From contig CABXFU010000002.1 in NCBI GenBank assembly GCA_902511575.1, positions 153,444 to 201,931 on the forward strand: a DNA stretch of 48,488 bases. The letters are read 5' to 3'. The DNA comes from an uncultured SAR86 cluster bacterium. GTDB lineage: Bacteria > Pseudomonadota > Gammaproteobacteria > Magnimaribacterales > D2472. The position numbers were made by a program, and so were the translations under genes. Positions 19,557 to 27,616 of the stretch are shown one piece after another. The notes under the pieces were generated by a model. The model saw nothing but the letters and a program-made list of their open reading frames with translations, was not told the origin of the DNA and ran no database searches. Position 1 is the stretch's first letter. Each line of letters opens with the position of its first letter.

Positions 19557-19793
19557 TTAATGGAGTTCTCGATCCAAATTTAATATTAGCTTCATTTGAT
19601 CTCGATAACTTCTTCGAAAGGCTATAAAAGTTCCATCTGCCTTAGGTTCTAATATCTCAAAATAGGCCTCTTCATTTTCATCTTCTGGAACGTACATCAA
19701 CACTTTATTACCGCAATCTGCGCAATGAACATTATCTTTTAAAATAAAGTTGAAAGATCTATGAATGCATCTTATTTCATTAAATTTTTTCAT
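19557..19793 (-). CDS. small protein with a CxxC motif, unknown function
   Basis: 78 residues from the ATG at 19793 (MKKFNEIRC). A longer reading from a TTG at 19808 would overlap the preceding gene and is less likely, because GAG lies 8 bases before the ATG. The sequence holds Cys9, His11 and a HCADCGNKV knuckle, which could bind zinc, then a region rich in acidic and basic residues. No family is recognised. It follows the 19799-20101 gene by 5 bases and is surely cotranscribed with it. Confidence 0.6.
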   Translation of the reverse strand: MKKFNEIRCIHRSFNFILKDNVHCADCGNKVLMYVPEDENEEAYFEILEPKADGTFIAFRRSYRDQMKLILNLDRELH

Positions 19794-19798
19794 TATTC

Positions 19799-20101
19799 TC
19801 AGAACCAATTATCAGTGCTGTATTCAATCTTAAATTCATCACACATATCTCTTAACTCTCCAACATTCAGTCTATCTTTAAAAGTAAAACCTTTCCAAAA
19901 GGCATATAAAATAAATCTTGCGACATCCTTTTGATGAACCATGAAAAAATATTCATACTCATCTTCCCCCCAAAATCCCTTCACACCCTCTCCCAGATCA
20001 TGCTCCATAAAATGTAGGTTGCCTTTGTCATCCCAATCAACATGGACAGAATGATTAATTTTGCCGTCTCTGGTTTCAAATTCACTGTCAAATACTTTCA
20101 T
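19799..20101 (-). CDS. hypothetical protein, soluble, unknown function
   Basis: 100 residues from the ATG at 20101, chosen because GGAG lies at 20108-20111 with 6-base spacing; a start at 20122 would place this site inside the gene. The protein is acidic and aromatic-rich (FMEHDLGEGVKGFWGEDEYEYFF) with no signal peptide or membrane helix. I recognise no domain. It forms a two-gene unit with the CxxC protein downstream. Confidence 0.6.
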   Translation of the reverse strand: MKVFDSEFETRDGKINHSVHVDWDDKGNLHFMEHDLGEGVKGFWGEDEYEYFFMVHQKDVARFILYAFWKGFTFKDRLNVGELRDMCDEFKIEYSTDNWF

Positions 20102-20226
20102 AATTTTCTCCATAAAATACATGCCCTGAATTGGGAATGTGGAATGTATGTAGGGAAGTCGAAAACAGGAAGTTATTTCTATAACTACACTGATTTATAT
20201 AAGGTTTTTTTACAGAAATTCAAGGT

Positions 20227-20511
20227 TTAAAAAATGACTATTCCAGAGCTGATAAGAAGAAAAAAGAATAAAATTACATACATAAACTCCTGGGTATAAG
20301 CGAACAGCATTAAAGGCACCAATGATGGCAATAAGCCTCCTAGAGCATAATCATTAAGCTTGTTGGCAGTTTCTGCTGTGTAGTCTATAAAGTCATTTGA
20401 ATGCTTCACAATGGATTCCATGGCGGCATCTGCTGCAAAAATAGCAGAAGGAACCAGCGACGCAGTAGAGGCTACAATTCCAGTACTTTTAAGAAAATAT
20501 CTTCTTTGCAT
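20227..20511 (-). CDS. small exported membrane protein with Tat-like signal
   Basis: 94 residues. The N terminus MQRRYFLKSTGIVASTASLVPSAIFA has a twin-arginine motif (RRYFLK) and a cleavage-like AIFA, so Tat export is plausible. The rest has an amphipathic stretch and ends in a strong membrane helix (about 70-94). No cofactor-binding motif is visible. It is the last of four genes on this strand, 3 bases behind the 126-residue gene. Confidence 0.6.
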   Translation of the reverse strand: MQRRYFLKSTGIVASTASLVPSAIFAADAAMESIVKHSNDFIDYTAETANKLNDYALGGLLPSLVPLMLFAYTQEFMYVILFFFLLISSGIVIF

Positions 20512-20514
20512 AAT

Positions 20515-20895
20515 CTAATGATAACCCAATGGATTATATTTCTCATTTTCCAGGTCTAACAACTCAGCAAAAGCTCTAAACCACTCATCAAGTAATTTCT
20601 TTTCTTTGTATAGTGAAACTAAATTTTGTTTTACTCGTTTTTTAAGATGGTTCCATTCTTTTTCTATGCGAAAAAACTCAAGCTGAACCAGTCCATTTTC
20701 ATCTAACAAATTGAGTTCAGGCTGTTGATCCATCTCTAGTAAACTCAGATGATAACGATAGATATTTCTTTGAATTTTCTTATATTCTTTAACATTGAGC
20801 GGGTATTGGTCAACAAGATCTTGAGACATAAAGCTCTCAAATAACTCAAGTTGCCCCTGCCGTTTGTTTTTAGAAAATAATGGATGAGGGTTCAT
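20515..20895 (-). CDS. hypothetical helical protein
   Basis: 126 residues, no signal peptide, rich in Leu, Glu, Lys and Tyr, predicted mostly helical with coiled-coil character (about 36-110). No domain recognised. It sits 9 bases behind the OGFr-like gene and 3 bases before the Tat-like protein, so it belongs to the same operon and may contact the OGFr-like product. Confidence 0.6.
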   Translation of the reverse strand: MNPHPLFSKNKRQGQLELFESFMSQDLVDQYPLNVKEYKKIQRNIYRYHLSLLEMDQQPELNLLDENGLVQLEFFRIEKEWNHLKKRVKQNLVSLYKEKKLLDEWFRAFAELLDLENEKYNPLGYH

Positions 20896-20904
20896 TAATA
20901 AAAA

Positions 20905-21378
20905 TTAGCTTGCTTGAGAAGCTGGTTTATTACCCAAAGCAAGATCCCAATGCTCATATGCCTTGGTTGGTATGTGTGAATTTACATGAATCAAAGACAT
21001 AACGTCCCGATGAAAGGATTCTGCCTCATCACGCGAGACAAGCAGCATTAGCGACTTAATAATTCTGGTTATACGTAATTGATTGTGATTATGATGACGC
21101 TGCCATTGATCATTGCGTAAGAGAAAGCCTAGAAAAAAATTCTTAGAGGCTATTAAATTATTTGCAATTGTTGGATCAATCCTTATCCGCTCAATTAATG
21201 CAGGATCTTTAATATAAAATTTATTCAGGCTCATAGCGCTTGGTTCATTTAATGGAAATAGCCTTTGAATAAAGTCATGAGTGCGCTCAATTTCAATATC
21301 AGAGAAATTCCATATTTGATGAATCAACCTTCCTTGATCATCTGGCTCTAAGCCTTTTAAAAACTTATAGATATCCAT
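20905..21378 (-). CDS. OGFr-like (opioid growth factor receptor conserved region) domain protein
   Basis: 157 residues that match the pattern of the OGFr_N domain: THDFIQRLFPLNEPSAM near residues 33-49, then a helical stretch ending FFLGFLLRN, then NHNQLRITRIIKSLMLL near 97-113 and EAESFHRDVM. This domain is best known from an animal protein but occurs in many bacteria, where its job is not established. The identification rests on motif memory and should be confirmed with a profile search. The ATG overlaps the upstream stop by one base (TAATG), so it is tightly coupled to the 334-residue gene. Confidence 0.7.
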   Translation of the reverse strand: MDIYKFLKGLEPDDQGRLIHQIWNFSDIEIERTHDFIQRLFPLNEPSAMSLNKFYIKDPALIERIRIDPTIANNLIASKNFFLGFLLRNDQWQRHHNHNQLRITRIIKSLMLLVSRDEAESFHRDVMSLIHVNSHIPTKAYEHWDLALGNKPASQAS

Positions 21379-22382
21379 TAATGAGTAACCTTTACAGGCA
21401 GGTTATTCAGATAATTGTATGAATTTGATTTAAGGATGCTGGAGAATTCTTTTGGCGGGAATAGCATCTCTAAATCATCGATCTCTTGACCAGAAGTTAT
21501 TAAGTTAGAACGAAGCATCAAAAGAGCTGATTCATTGCGAGTCGCGGCAAAATCAGGCATTTTTTCGCAAATTAACTCTATGGTCTCACCTATATTATCG
21601 AGCGTTTCATCTGAAGTAGACTCATCGACATCAAGGGAAGAAACATAAAATAATTGTTTTAATAGGACATTCTCTTGATAGCAGCTCGCAATATAAATTT
21701 TGTGTAAATCTTGATAATGCTTGAAGGAAAGATGCTCTTGGCGACGGGGATTTAATGAGATGGTTAATGCATCATATTCTTGGCGCCTATATGATTCTTC
21801 ATCAACCGACTGATAGGCTCTTTCAAGCATATCCAATGCTGATTCAGTGAGCTCCATGCTAAGTTTAGTATTGCCTGAAAGAATGGTTTCGCCTGCTATG
21901 AAGCAATCCGTAAATGCTTTAGAAGAAAGCTTGGCTGATTCATAAAGAAAAAATTCATTGTGCTTCATGGGCAGATAAGCCTGCAATGCATCAAAAAATC
22001 TATATGCGGTTTCAATAACATCTAAAGTTTCTTTATCAAAAATACCTAACTCATCTGAAGTCTTCAGAGTTTCATTAAAATCTTTCAGAGTGACATCATA
22101 AAACCAATTTAGATAATCAAAATGTAATTTAAAGGGTTTATGGAAAGCAGTATTACTCGAGAGATAATGATTTCTACTTTTTAGAATTAAGTCTCGAATA
22201 TCATGGAATCTCTTTTCTACTTGAGAAAATTTTGAGGCTTTGGTTGGAATATCTGTATAGAGTAAAAAGTACTCAATATCAGATAAAAGGAATGCTGAGT
22301 ATTCTAAGTAAGCGTTGGAAACTAGGTAATTATTAAGGTTTGTCGGCGATTCTGTAAACAATATATTTCTCTCGGTCAGCAA
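21378..22382 (-). CDS. hypothetical all-helical protein heading the OGFr operon
   Basis: About 334 residues, no signal peptide or membrane segments, almost wholly helical by composition, with no domain I recognise. The start is uncertain: a TTG at 22382 gives the longest plausible reading but has no Shine-Dalgarno; a second TTG seven codons later has GAGAGA upstream; no ATG lies near. It heads a four-gene operon with the OGFr-like, helical and Tat-like proteins. Confidence 0.6.
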   Translation of the reverse strand: MLTERNILFTESPTNLNNYLVSNAYLEYSAFLLSDIEYFLLYTDIPTKASKFSQVEKRFHDIRDLILKSRNHYLSSNTAFHKPFKLHFDYLNWFYDVTLKDFNETLKTSDELGIFDKETLDVIETAYRFFDALQAYLPMKHNEFFLYESAKLSSKAFTDCFIAGETILSGNTKLSMELTESALDMLERAYQSVDEESYRRQEYDALTISLNPRRQEHLSFKHYQDLHKIYIASCYQENVLLKQLFYVSSLDVDESTSDETLDNIGETIELICEKMPDFAATRNESALLMLRSNLITSGQEIDDLEMLFPPKEFSSILKSNSYNYLNNLPVKVTH

Positions 22383-22450
22383 AATAGTATATATACATAC
22401 AGTATTAATTTAAACCCCTAAAATACAAAAAAACAGTTTAATATTAGTAA

Positions 22451-22624
22451 ATGAAAGACATCCTAATAATTGTTGTCGGATTAGCAGCAGTTTTCTCATT
22501 AATGTATTTCTTGGTATATGAACCAGATAATGAATTAGAGATATGGTGTGAAAACTTTATGGCTCAAGATGACGGTTCTATAGATGAGCCATTGATGAAA
22601 ACCTTGCGAGAGACATGCAAATAA
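22451..22624 (+). CDS. small single-helix membrane protein (WCEnF motif)
   Basis: 57 residues: an N-terminal membrane helix (MKDILIIVVGLAAVFSLMYFLV) and a short acidic tail with IWCENF and a final Cys (RETCK). No Shine-Dalgarno is evident, so the call rests on its protein-like composition and on the resemblance of WCENF to WCDGF in the 46-residue protein encoded 42 bases away on the opposite strand. Function unknown. Confidence 0.5.
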   Translation: MKDILIIVVGLAAVFSLMYFLVYEPDNELEIWCENFMAQDDGSIDEPLMKTLRETCK

Positions 22625-22666
22625 AAAAGTTAAAAATGTGAATGGGCATCAATCTAGAATATTAGA

Positions 22667-22807
22667 TTAAAGACCTTTCCTAAATTCTTCATAAAATCCA
22701 TCGCACCAATCTGACTTATGTTGTGTATAGCCTACGGCATGAAAATTAATTAATTGCAGACCAACGATTATTCCTACATAAAAAATATGTAACCACCATT
22801 TTTTCAA
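22667..22807 (-). CDS. small single-helix membrane protein (WCDGF motif), TTG start
   Basis: 46 residues: MKKWWLHIFYVGIIVGLQLI membrane helix, then a tail with QHKSDWCDGFYEEF. The TTG start overlaps the TGA of the preceding gene (TTGA), a usual sign of coupled translation. It closes the sigma/anti-sigma operon. The tail motif resembles that of the 57-residue protein at 22451-22624. No known family. Confidence 0.5.
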   Translation of the reverse strand: MKKWWLHIFYVGIIVGLQLINFHAVGYTQHKSDWCDGFYEEFRKGL

Positions 22808-23490
22808 ATCTTAACCTGCTTATTTGTCGCTCTTAGCATGTGACCTGAGTTACAGATTTGTTGGGCTTGATAAGTAGATTCTTTTAAACCCTCTAAAACA
22901 TATGTTTGATTCTTTATCCCAGCGGTAGGTTGAAACTTCACATCTACTATGGAAGCACTAAAAAAAGATGGGAAGTCTCTAAGTGCAAACCAACCAATTC
23001 TTTCACCCTTAGGTGAATCCACCACGAACTCAAGATTGAGTTTAGCTTTTTTGGGTTTCTTCTTATCCACCACCATCTTGGCATAGACAATGGCTCCTTG
23101 ATTCATTGCCTCTGGTACTTCTGTCATTAAATACGGATAGTTGGGGATACAGTGAGGTCGTTCAATATGAAAACCCAATTGAGTTCCATTGTTTATATCC
23201 TCTGCTTTCTTCGCTACAGACAGCTCATTCTCACTTACATCATCAATCCAAAAATTATCAAGGGTTATGATGTTGACCTCAGCATATGACAAGGTACTCA
23301 ACAGCATCATAAATACAACAGACTTACCTTTAAACGAATTGCTTTGCCCAGAAAAGGGTCCTAAACGCATGACATGGATTTTCTGGAGTTTAATTTCATC
23401 CACTGGTTTTGGTTTTCTAAGCTTCCTAACAAACATAAAGGTCGTTAAAGCAAGTAGCCCTATTATTGATGCTGCGAGTATCTCAATCAT
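22804..23490 (-). CDS. membrane-anchored or exported protein in the sigma operon, unknown function
   Basis: 228 residues starting at ATG 23490, which has a strong AAGGAGG site 6-7 bases upstream. Residues 3-20 form a membrane helix. A second hydrophobic stretch at about 56-69 ends SYAEV and looks like a signal-peptide cleavage site, with an internal Met at 41 (MRLGPFSG) before it. So the protein either crosses the membrane twice or the first 40 residues are an added anchor. The remaining part looks beta-rich and periplasmic, with two Cys. It lies 71 bases behind the anti-sigma gene and may be its sensor partner or a regulated product. Confidence 0.65.
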   Translation of the reverse strand: MIEILAASIIGLLALTTFMFVRKLRKPKPVDEIKLQKIHVMRLGPFSGQSNSFKGKSVVFMMLLSTLSYAEVNIITLDNFWIDDVSENELSVAKKAEDINNGTQLGFHIERPHCIPNYPYLMTEVPEAMNQGAIVYAKMVVDKKKPKKAKLNLEFVVDSPKGERIGWFALRDFPSFFSASIVDVKFQPTAGIKNQTYVLEGLKESTYQAQQICNSGHMLRATNKQVKI

Positions 23491-23561
23491 TCATCCCTCC
23501 TTAGGATAGTTATTAAGTGGTCTTAATACTTAAACGGAGGACGTGGGAGTTTGTGACAGAA

Positions 23562-24185
23562 TTAGTTTAAATAACTTTCAACCATTTGCTGAGCAGTGGC
23601 TGGGTCTATCATTTGGACTAAAGCTTTATCAGGTTTTACAAAGTCCTTGTCAGCTCTTATAGAGGTTAAGTCACCGCCAATAAAGGCATTGGTGTTAGCT
23701 GCAAAGACTCCGTACATCACCTGATAAATTGTTGCATCCATTTCATCGGTCATGGATGAAGCCAGTGACCATACAGTATTCACTTGGTAGTTCTTAATGG
23801 TTTGTGGCTGTGGAATAGATGCTGGGATATTTACTTGGATATTAGACATCGCAGGTGTTTCAGTGACTGGAGCCATAAAGGGACCGAAGGTAATGAGCAT
23901 TGCAACAGCTGCCATCATAAAGCCTGATGCAGGGACCCAACGAGTCCAGAAAGTATCTTTAGGCTCTAGGGTGTCGTCAATAAACTTGTGTAGCTTATTA
24001 TTGGTCTTATGCATCTCTTTGGATTGGAAGAAACTCTCTAGACGTTTATTGGCAAAGAGCAATTTTTCATAAAACTCTCTAGCTACATCCGATGCATCAA
24101 CAATACTTCTGACTTCAGCAGAGTTAGAGTAATCCATCCCATCATCCACATATCCTGCTAATTGAAGTTTGAGGCGTTGATTCAT
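23562..24185 (-). CDS. probable anti-sigma factor, single membrane helix
   Basis: 207 residues from ATG 24185, which overlaps the sigma stop (ATGA) and has GGAGG about 8 bases upstream; a TTG reading from 24206 would start before that site. Residues 1-85 are cytoplasmic and helical, a membrane helix lies at about 104-124 (SGFMMAAVAMLITFGPFMAP), and the remainder is periplasmic. Position directly behind an ECF sigma gene and this topology are typical of anti-sigma factors, which hold the sigma factor until an envelope signal arrives. No zinc-binding HxxxCxxC motif is present. Confidence 0.75.
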   Translation of the reverse strand: MNQRLKLQLAGYVDDGMDYSNSAEVRSIVDASDVAREFYEKLLFANKRLESFFQSKEMHKTNNKLHKFIDDTLEPKDTFWTRWVPASGFMMAAVAMLITFGPFMAPVTETPAMSNIQVNIPASIPQPQTIKNYQVNTVWSLASSMTDEMDATIYQVMYGVFAANTNAFIGGDLTSIRADKDFVKPDKALVQMIDPATAQQMVESYLN

Positions 24186-24742
24186 TTCTGCTTCCTCCCC
24201 AGACAATCTGCTAATAAAGCTCTGGCTCTTTTGGCTTTGGTTCTTAGATTGCCTTTAGAGATATTGCCGATGAATTTTTGAATCACATCATAATCATGCC
24301 CTGCCCCTTTCATTGCTAGAATGGTTCTATCAGTTTCATGTTGTTGCTTGAGGCAATTCATAAGCTCTTGATGCTCATAGGATTTGAGTTTGTTCTCATC
24401 TATGAATGGTTCAAGATTTAATTCATCAAAGGAATCAACCTTAGAATCTTTTCTGCATTTATCGATAAAACCATTGCGTAATATCGTCTTAGCATAAGCA
24501 AGAGGATATTCAGCAAATAAAAATTTATCTTTGTTCTCAATAAGTTTGAGTATGGTTGTCTGACATAAATCTTCAGCATCAGCCATGTTGCCACTAAGAC
24601 TCAAAGCAAAAGGCAGAAGTTTTGGACTAACAATATGTAAAGCTTCTTTCAGTGAGGGTGGATTGAGTTTGGGTGGAGTAATGACTTCATCAACACCAGT
24701 CTGTGTTGGGGTAAATATATTGAGTGAATTGGTTGCTTCCAT
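24182..24742 (-). CDS. ECF-type RNA polymerase sigma factor
   Basis: 186 residues. Region 2 is visible at about residues 35-95 (ALSLSGNMADAEDLCQTTILKLI, then PLAYAKTILRNGFIDKCRK), matching the -10-reading helix of group 4 sigma factors. A weaker region 4 helix-turn-helix follows at about 135-180 (ILAMKGAGHDYDVIQKFIGNISKGNLRTKAKRARALL). AAGGA lies just before the ATG at 24742. It heads an operon with the anti-sigma factor, a membrane-anchored protein and a 46-residue protein, and may direct its own promoter in the 179-base gap shared with the divergent defence operon. Confidence 0.85.
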   Translation of the reverse strand: MEATNSLNIFTPTQTGVDEVITPPKLNPPSLKEALHIVSPKLLPFALSLSGNMADAEDLCQTTILKLIENKDKFLFAEYPLAYAKTILRNGFIDKCRKDSKVDSFDELNLEPFIDENKLKSYEHQELMNCLKQQHETDRTILAMKGAGHDYDVIQKFIGNISKGNLRTKAKRARALLADCLGRKQK

Positions 24743-24795
24743 GTCCTTAATTAATATTACCTAATTCTTTAACCATAAGGGAATAGATCAGATGT

Positions 24796-24898
24796 AAAAA
24801 AAGTTAATATATTTTGTAACAACATTAAAAGTTAATCGTTAATCAAGAGACTTAATAAAGTTTAACTTTTGTACAATTTTCAATAAAAAAGTTAATAT
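24796..24898 (+). repeat. three direct copies of AAAAGTTAAT in the divergent promoter region
   Basis: AAAAGTTAAT occurs at 24798-24807, 24827-24836 and 24887-24896; the outer two extend to a shared run of about 14 bases ending GTTAATAT. A related CGTTAATC lies just after the middle copy, and an inverted AGTTTAACT near 24858. Such iterated short sites between divergent genes usually bind a regulator. The last copy overlaps the predicted -10 of the ATPase operon. Confidence 0.55.
24869..24898 (+). promoter_or_regulatory. candidate promoter of the ATPase-nuclease operon
   Basis: TTGTAC (24869-24874) and TAATAT (24893-24898) are spaced by 18 bases, giving a start of transcription about 17 bases before the ATG at 24922. 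Both are only partial matches to sigma-70 consensus and the region is very AT-rich, so this is tentative. Confidence 0.35.
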
Positions 24899-24921
24899 CA
24901 TTTATAAATTATTTTTACGTT

Positions 24922-26601
24922 ATGAATAAAAAAGTTACAAATATCAAACAATATATTCCAAGTACAAAAATAAATTATGATTTAATTCGATCGCCTGATT
25001 TAATTCCAAGAATTAATATAAATTCAATTCGTGATAACTTTCATTTATCAGGTGTCTCAGCAAAAAATTTTAAGAGCCTTGAAGACATAGATAATATAGA
25101 TATTAACAAGATAAATTTAATTTATGGTCAAAACTCAGCCGGAAAATCATCATTAATTCAATCCATGCTTGTTTCGAAAAGGAATGATAAAACTCTCGGC
25201 TATATGTTTGATGAATTGATTCCTAATCTAAACTTTTTAGGAAATACATTTGATGTAGGCGGATTTGAGCACTGTGTTAAAGATCATGATTTAACTAAAG
25301 ATTTAGGTATTGGTTCTAAAATTTCAAATTCAAGCGGAGGGCATCAATCTATCAATTTTTCTTTCAATAAGGAAAAATTAAAATCTTTAACTATTTCTTT
25401 TGAGGATTCAAATTTAGACGCTTCTGAGGTGAAGCTTGTAGAAAAAAAACCCACTGTAACAAAAAGACTTAAAGTCAGTTTCTCTGGAAAGCTTACTTTT
25501 AGAAATATCTCCAAAAATGGATCAGAGGCTAAAAAGATTATGCAAAAAATGGGTGCTGATAGAGGTGAAAAAAATCGCTTCAAAGAGGATGAGTACTATC
25601 TTTTGAAATGCTTGAATCCAAAAATTTTAATAGAAATATCTCCTAAAAATAAAAAATCAAACCGCAAAGAGATATTTCTTAAATATCAAAGCTTATATTT
25701 ATCAATTCCATCAAATACAAAAGTTATGCCATATGTCCCTCGGTTGCTTCAGGATTATATGATTTTATATGGTGTACAAAATAAAAAAGTTTTTTCTGGA
25801 GATAATCTATCTTCCTACTCATCATCACTTGTAAGAATCGGAGAAAAAATAGAAAGAAATGCTAAATTAAAGCTTCGAAAGGATGCCAACTTAGATTTAC
25901 TATCATCAGCAATAGTTCATGCCTTTGTATTTCAAGGCAGAATAAACTTAACGCATATTCCTCCAATACGAGGTATACCGGGTCGAGGATCAATACAAAA
26001 TAATAGAATTGCTGATCCAGCTGTAAAATATATGGATGATATTTTTTCTAGAGATCAAGGCAAGTTATATACAACAGAAATTAAAAAGATAAATGCCGAC
26101 CTTCAAAAATTGGGCATGAACTATATGGTTGGAACCTCAGAGTATTTTCAGCTTGGCAGAAAACAAAAAGCATTAGTCCTCAGGGAGTATGGAGGAAATA
26201 TTGATCTGGGATTTGCCGATGTTGGAAAAGGCGTTTCTCAAGTGCTTCCTATATTAGTGGCATCAGGGATAGAAGAATATGAAATTATTTTAATCGAACA
26301 ACCAGAAATACACTTACATCCAAAACTTCAAGCAGATGTGATTGAGGTAATTTCTGATTCAGCTATCAAAAGAAATAATAGATTTATTATTGAAACACAT
26401 AGTGAAAATCTTTTACTGCGACTTCAAAAAAAAGTTCGAAAAAATGAATTAGACCCTAATGATATTAATATTTATTATTTTGAAAAACTCAAGAATAATA
26501 AAATTAATCTAGTAAATATTAAAATTTTAGAAGATGGCTCTCTATCTAATGACTTTCCAGAAGGATTTTTTGATATAGCTTTGAGTGAAATACTTGATTA
26601 A
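24922..26601 (+). CDS. AAA ATPase with DUF3696-like C terminus (SMC/ABC-type), putative defence
   Basis: 559 residues, soluble. An ABC/SMC-like ATPase: Walker A G69-QNSAG-K75-SS following SAKNFKSLEDIDNIDINKINLI-type core strands, signature-like ADVGKGVSQVLP, Walker B region IILIEQPEIHLHP with Glu459 and Glu462, and H-loop His493 in IIETHSENL. The end, FPEGFFDIALSEIL, is the DUF3696 hallmark. No Toprim domain follows, unlike OLD nucleases. Such ATPases power several antiphage systems with a separate effector. The next gene starts on the last base of its stop (TAATG). Base composition looks more AT-rich and Lys/Asn-rich than the flanks, which suggests transfer. Confidence 0.88.
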   Translation: MNKKVTNIKQYIPSTKINYDLIRSPDLIPRININSIRDNFHLSGVSAKNFKSLEDIDNIDINKINLIYGQNSAGKSSLIQSMLVSKRNDKTLGYMFDELIPNLNFLGNTFDVGGFEHCVKDHDLTKDLGIGSKISNSSGGHQSINFSFNKEKLKSLTISFEDSNLDASEVKLVEKKPTVTKRLKVSFSGKLTFRNISKNGSEAKKIMQKMGADRGEKNRFKEDEYYLLKCLNPKILIEISPKNKKSNRKEIFLKYQSLYLSIPSNTKVMPYVPRLLQDYMILYGVQNKKVFSGDNLSSYSSSLVRIGEKIERNAKLKLRKDANLDLLSSAIVHAFVFQGRINLTHIPPIRGIPGRGSIQNNRIADPAVKYMDDIFSRDQGKLYTTEIKKINADLQKLGMNYMVGTSEYFQLGRKQKALVLREYGGNIDLGFADVGKGVSQVLPILVASGIEEYEIILIEQPEIHLHPKLQADVIEVISDSAIKRNNRFIIETHSENLLLRLQKKVRKNELDPNDINIYYFEKLKNNKINLVNIKILEDGSLSNDFPEGFFDIALSEILD

Positions 26602-27602
26602 TGCACTTTAAATTTTCGGTTCAAGATGAAGTATTAGATCTGGATGATTATGAATCTCAAATTTTTACCTCAAAAGCATTTACTAAAAGAGCAATATTTG
26701 TAAGACCAAAAAACTTCATAAATAAACTTAGAGGTAAAGCTTCAAGTAGTTTATGGAAGAGCATTCTTATAGATAGACCTGATAGTCTTAAGCATATTCC
26801 ATCAGAGATTGAAATTAAAAATATTAATGCAATAACTGATATAGAGGACTCACTAGAAAAGAACTCTCTTGATCTTCTTTTGCTTGAAACCACGTCTGCG
26901 AGATATTGTTTAAGTTCTGAAAATCATTTTATTCATAAGCACAAAGACAAAGAAGCATGCGCGCCAAGATTTTCAAGCGTAGAAAATACAGAAATATACA
27001 AAAAGGTTAATTCTTACTATGAATCTAAAAAACTAACAGAGCATGGAGATTTGAAGTGGGCTAATCACATCAAACCCATCCTAAATTCTGCAACTACCCT
27101 ATTTGTTGTTGAGAGACATTTAGCAAGTTATTTATTCGGAAAAACATCTCACCATAAAAATAAGCATGGCATTATAAAAAGAAAAGAAATTATCCGTCTG
27201 TTAAAAGAATTCAAAGAACTTGAGAATCTTAAAGAAGTTTATTTCTTTACAGAATACGTTGAAAAAGATTTTAAAGATAGTGAAGTTAAATTTTCTGATG
27301 TCCCAAATAAACTTAAAGGTCTCGGAAAATTTCTACTAAGAAAAAATTTAAAAATTAATTTCTTTTTAGGCCCGGCAAAATTTTTTCAAGCCGGTTACAG
27401 CAGTTCTAAAATTTTTTATGACAAGGAAAATTGGATCTTTATCGATCATTTTGGAAATACTTACTCTGAACCTGAAAAAAATAAAGATTTTTCCACTGGA
27501 AAAACTTCCTTAGATGAAAAAATAGAACTTCAGCAAATTATCAATTCTTCAAATAATAGTCCCTCCGAATGGAAAACAATCCTGCTTAATGGGAAGCTAT
27601 AA
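26601..27602 (+). CDS. middle protein of ATPase-nuclease operon, unknown function
   Basis: 333 residues, soluble, rich in Lys, Asn and Phe. I recognise no family. Two segments are worth noting: IKPILNSATTLFVVERHLASYLFG (near residues 155-178) and the later INFFLGPAKFF plus KENWIFIDHFGNTY (near 250-290). This strand-rich arrangement is faintly like the degenerate phospholipase-D-type folds found beside other ATPases, but that is speculation. It overlaps the ATPase gene by one base and precedes the nuclease gene by 14 bases, so all three products are probably made together and may form one complex. Confidence 0.8.
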   Translation: MHFKFSVQDEVLDLDDYESQIFTSKAFTKRAIFVRPKNFINKLRGKASSSLWKSILIDRPDSLKHIPSEIEIKNINAITDIEDSLEKNSLDLLLLETTSARYCLSSENHFIHKHKDKEACAPRFSSVENTEIYKKVNSYYESKKLTEHGDLKWANHIKPILNSATTLFVVERHLASYLFGKTSHHKNKHGIIKRKEIIRLLKEFKELENLKEVYFFTEYVEKDFKDSEVKFSDVPNKLKGLGKFLLRKNLKINFFLGPAKFFQAGYSSSKIFYDKENWIFIDHFGNTYSEPEKNKDFSTGKTSLDEKIELQQIINSSNNSPSEWKTILLNGKL

Positions 27603-27616
27603 AAATTATGTAAATT

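Noticed and set aside
22386-22405. LexA-like sequence upstream of the OGFr operon
   Set aside because: On the minus strand it begins TACTGTAT but the second half-site is not ACAG at the right spacing (3 of 20 mismatches, at key positions). Too weak to call next to the strong box at 41533.
22651-22668. AATCTA-GAATAT-TAGATT inverted repeat as terminator
   Set aside because: A 6-base, AT-only stem without a T run; not strong enough.
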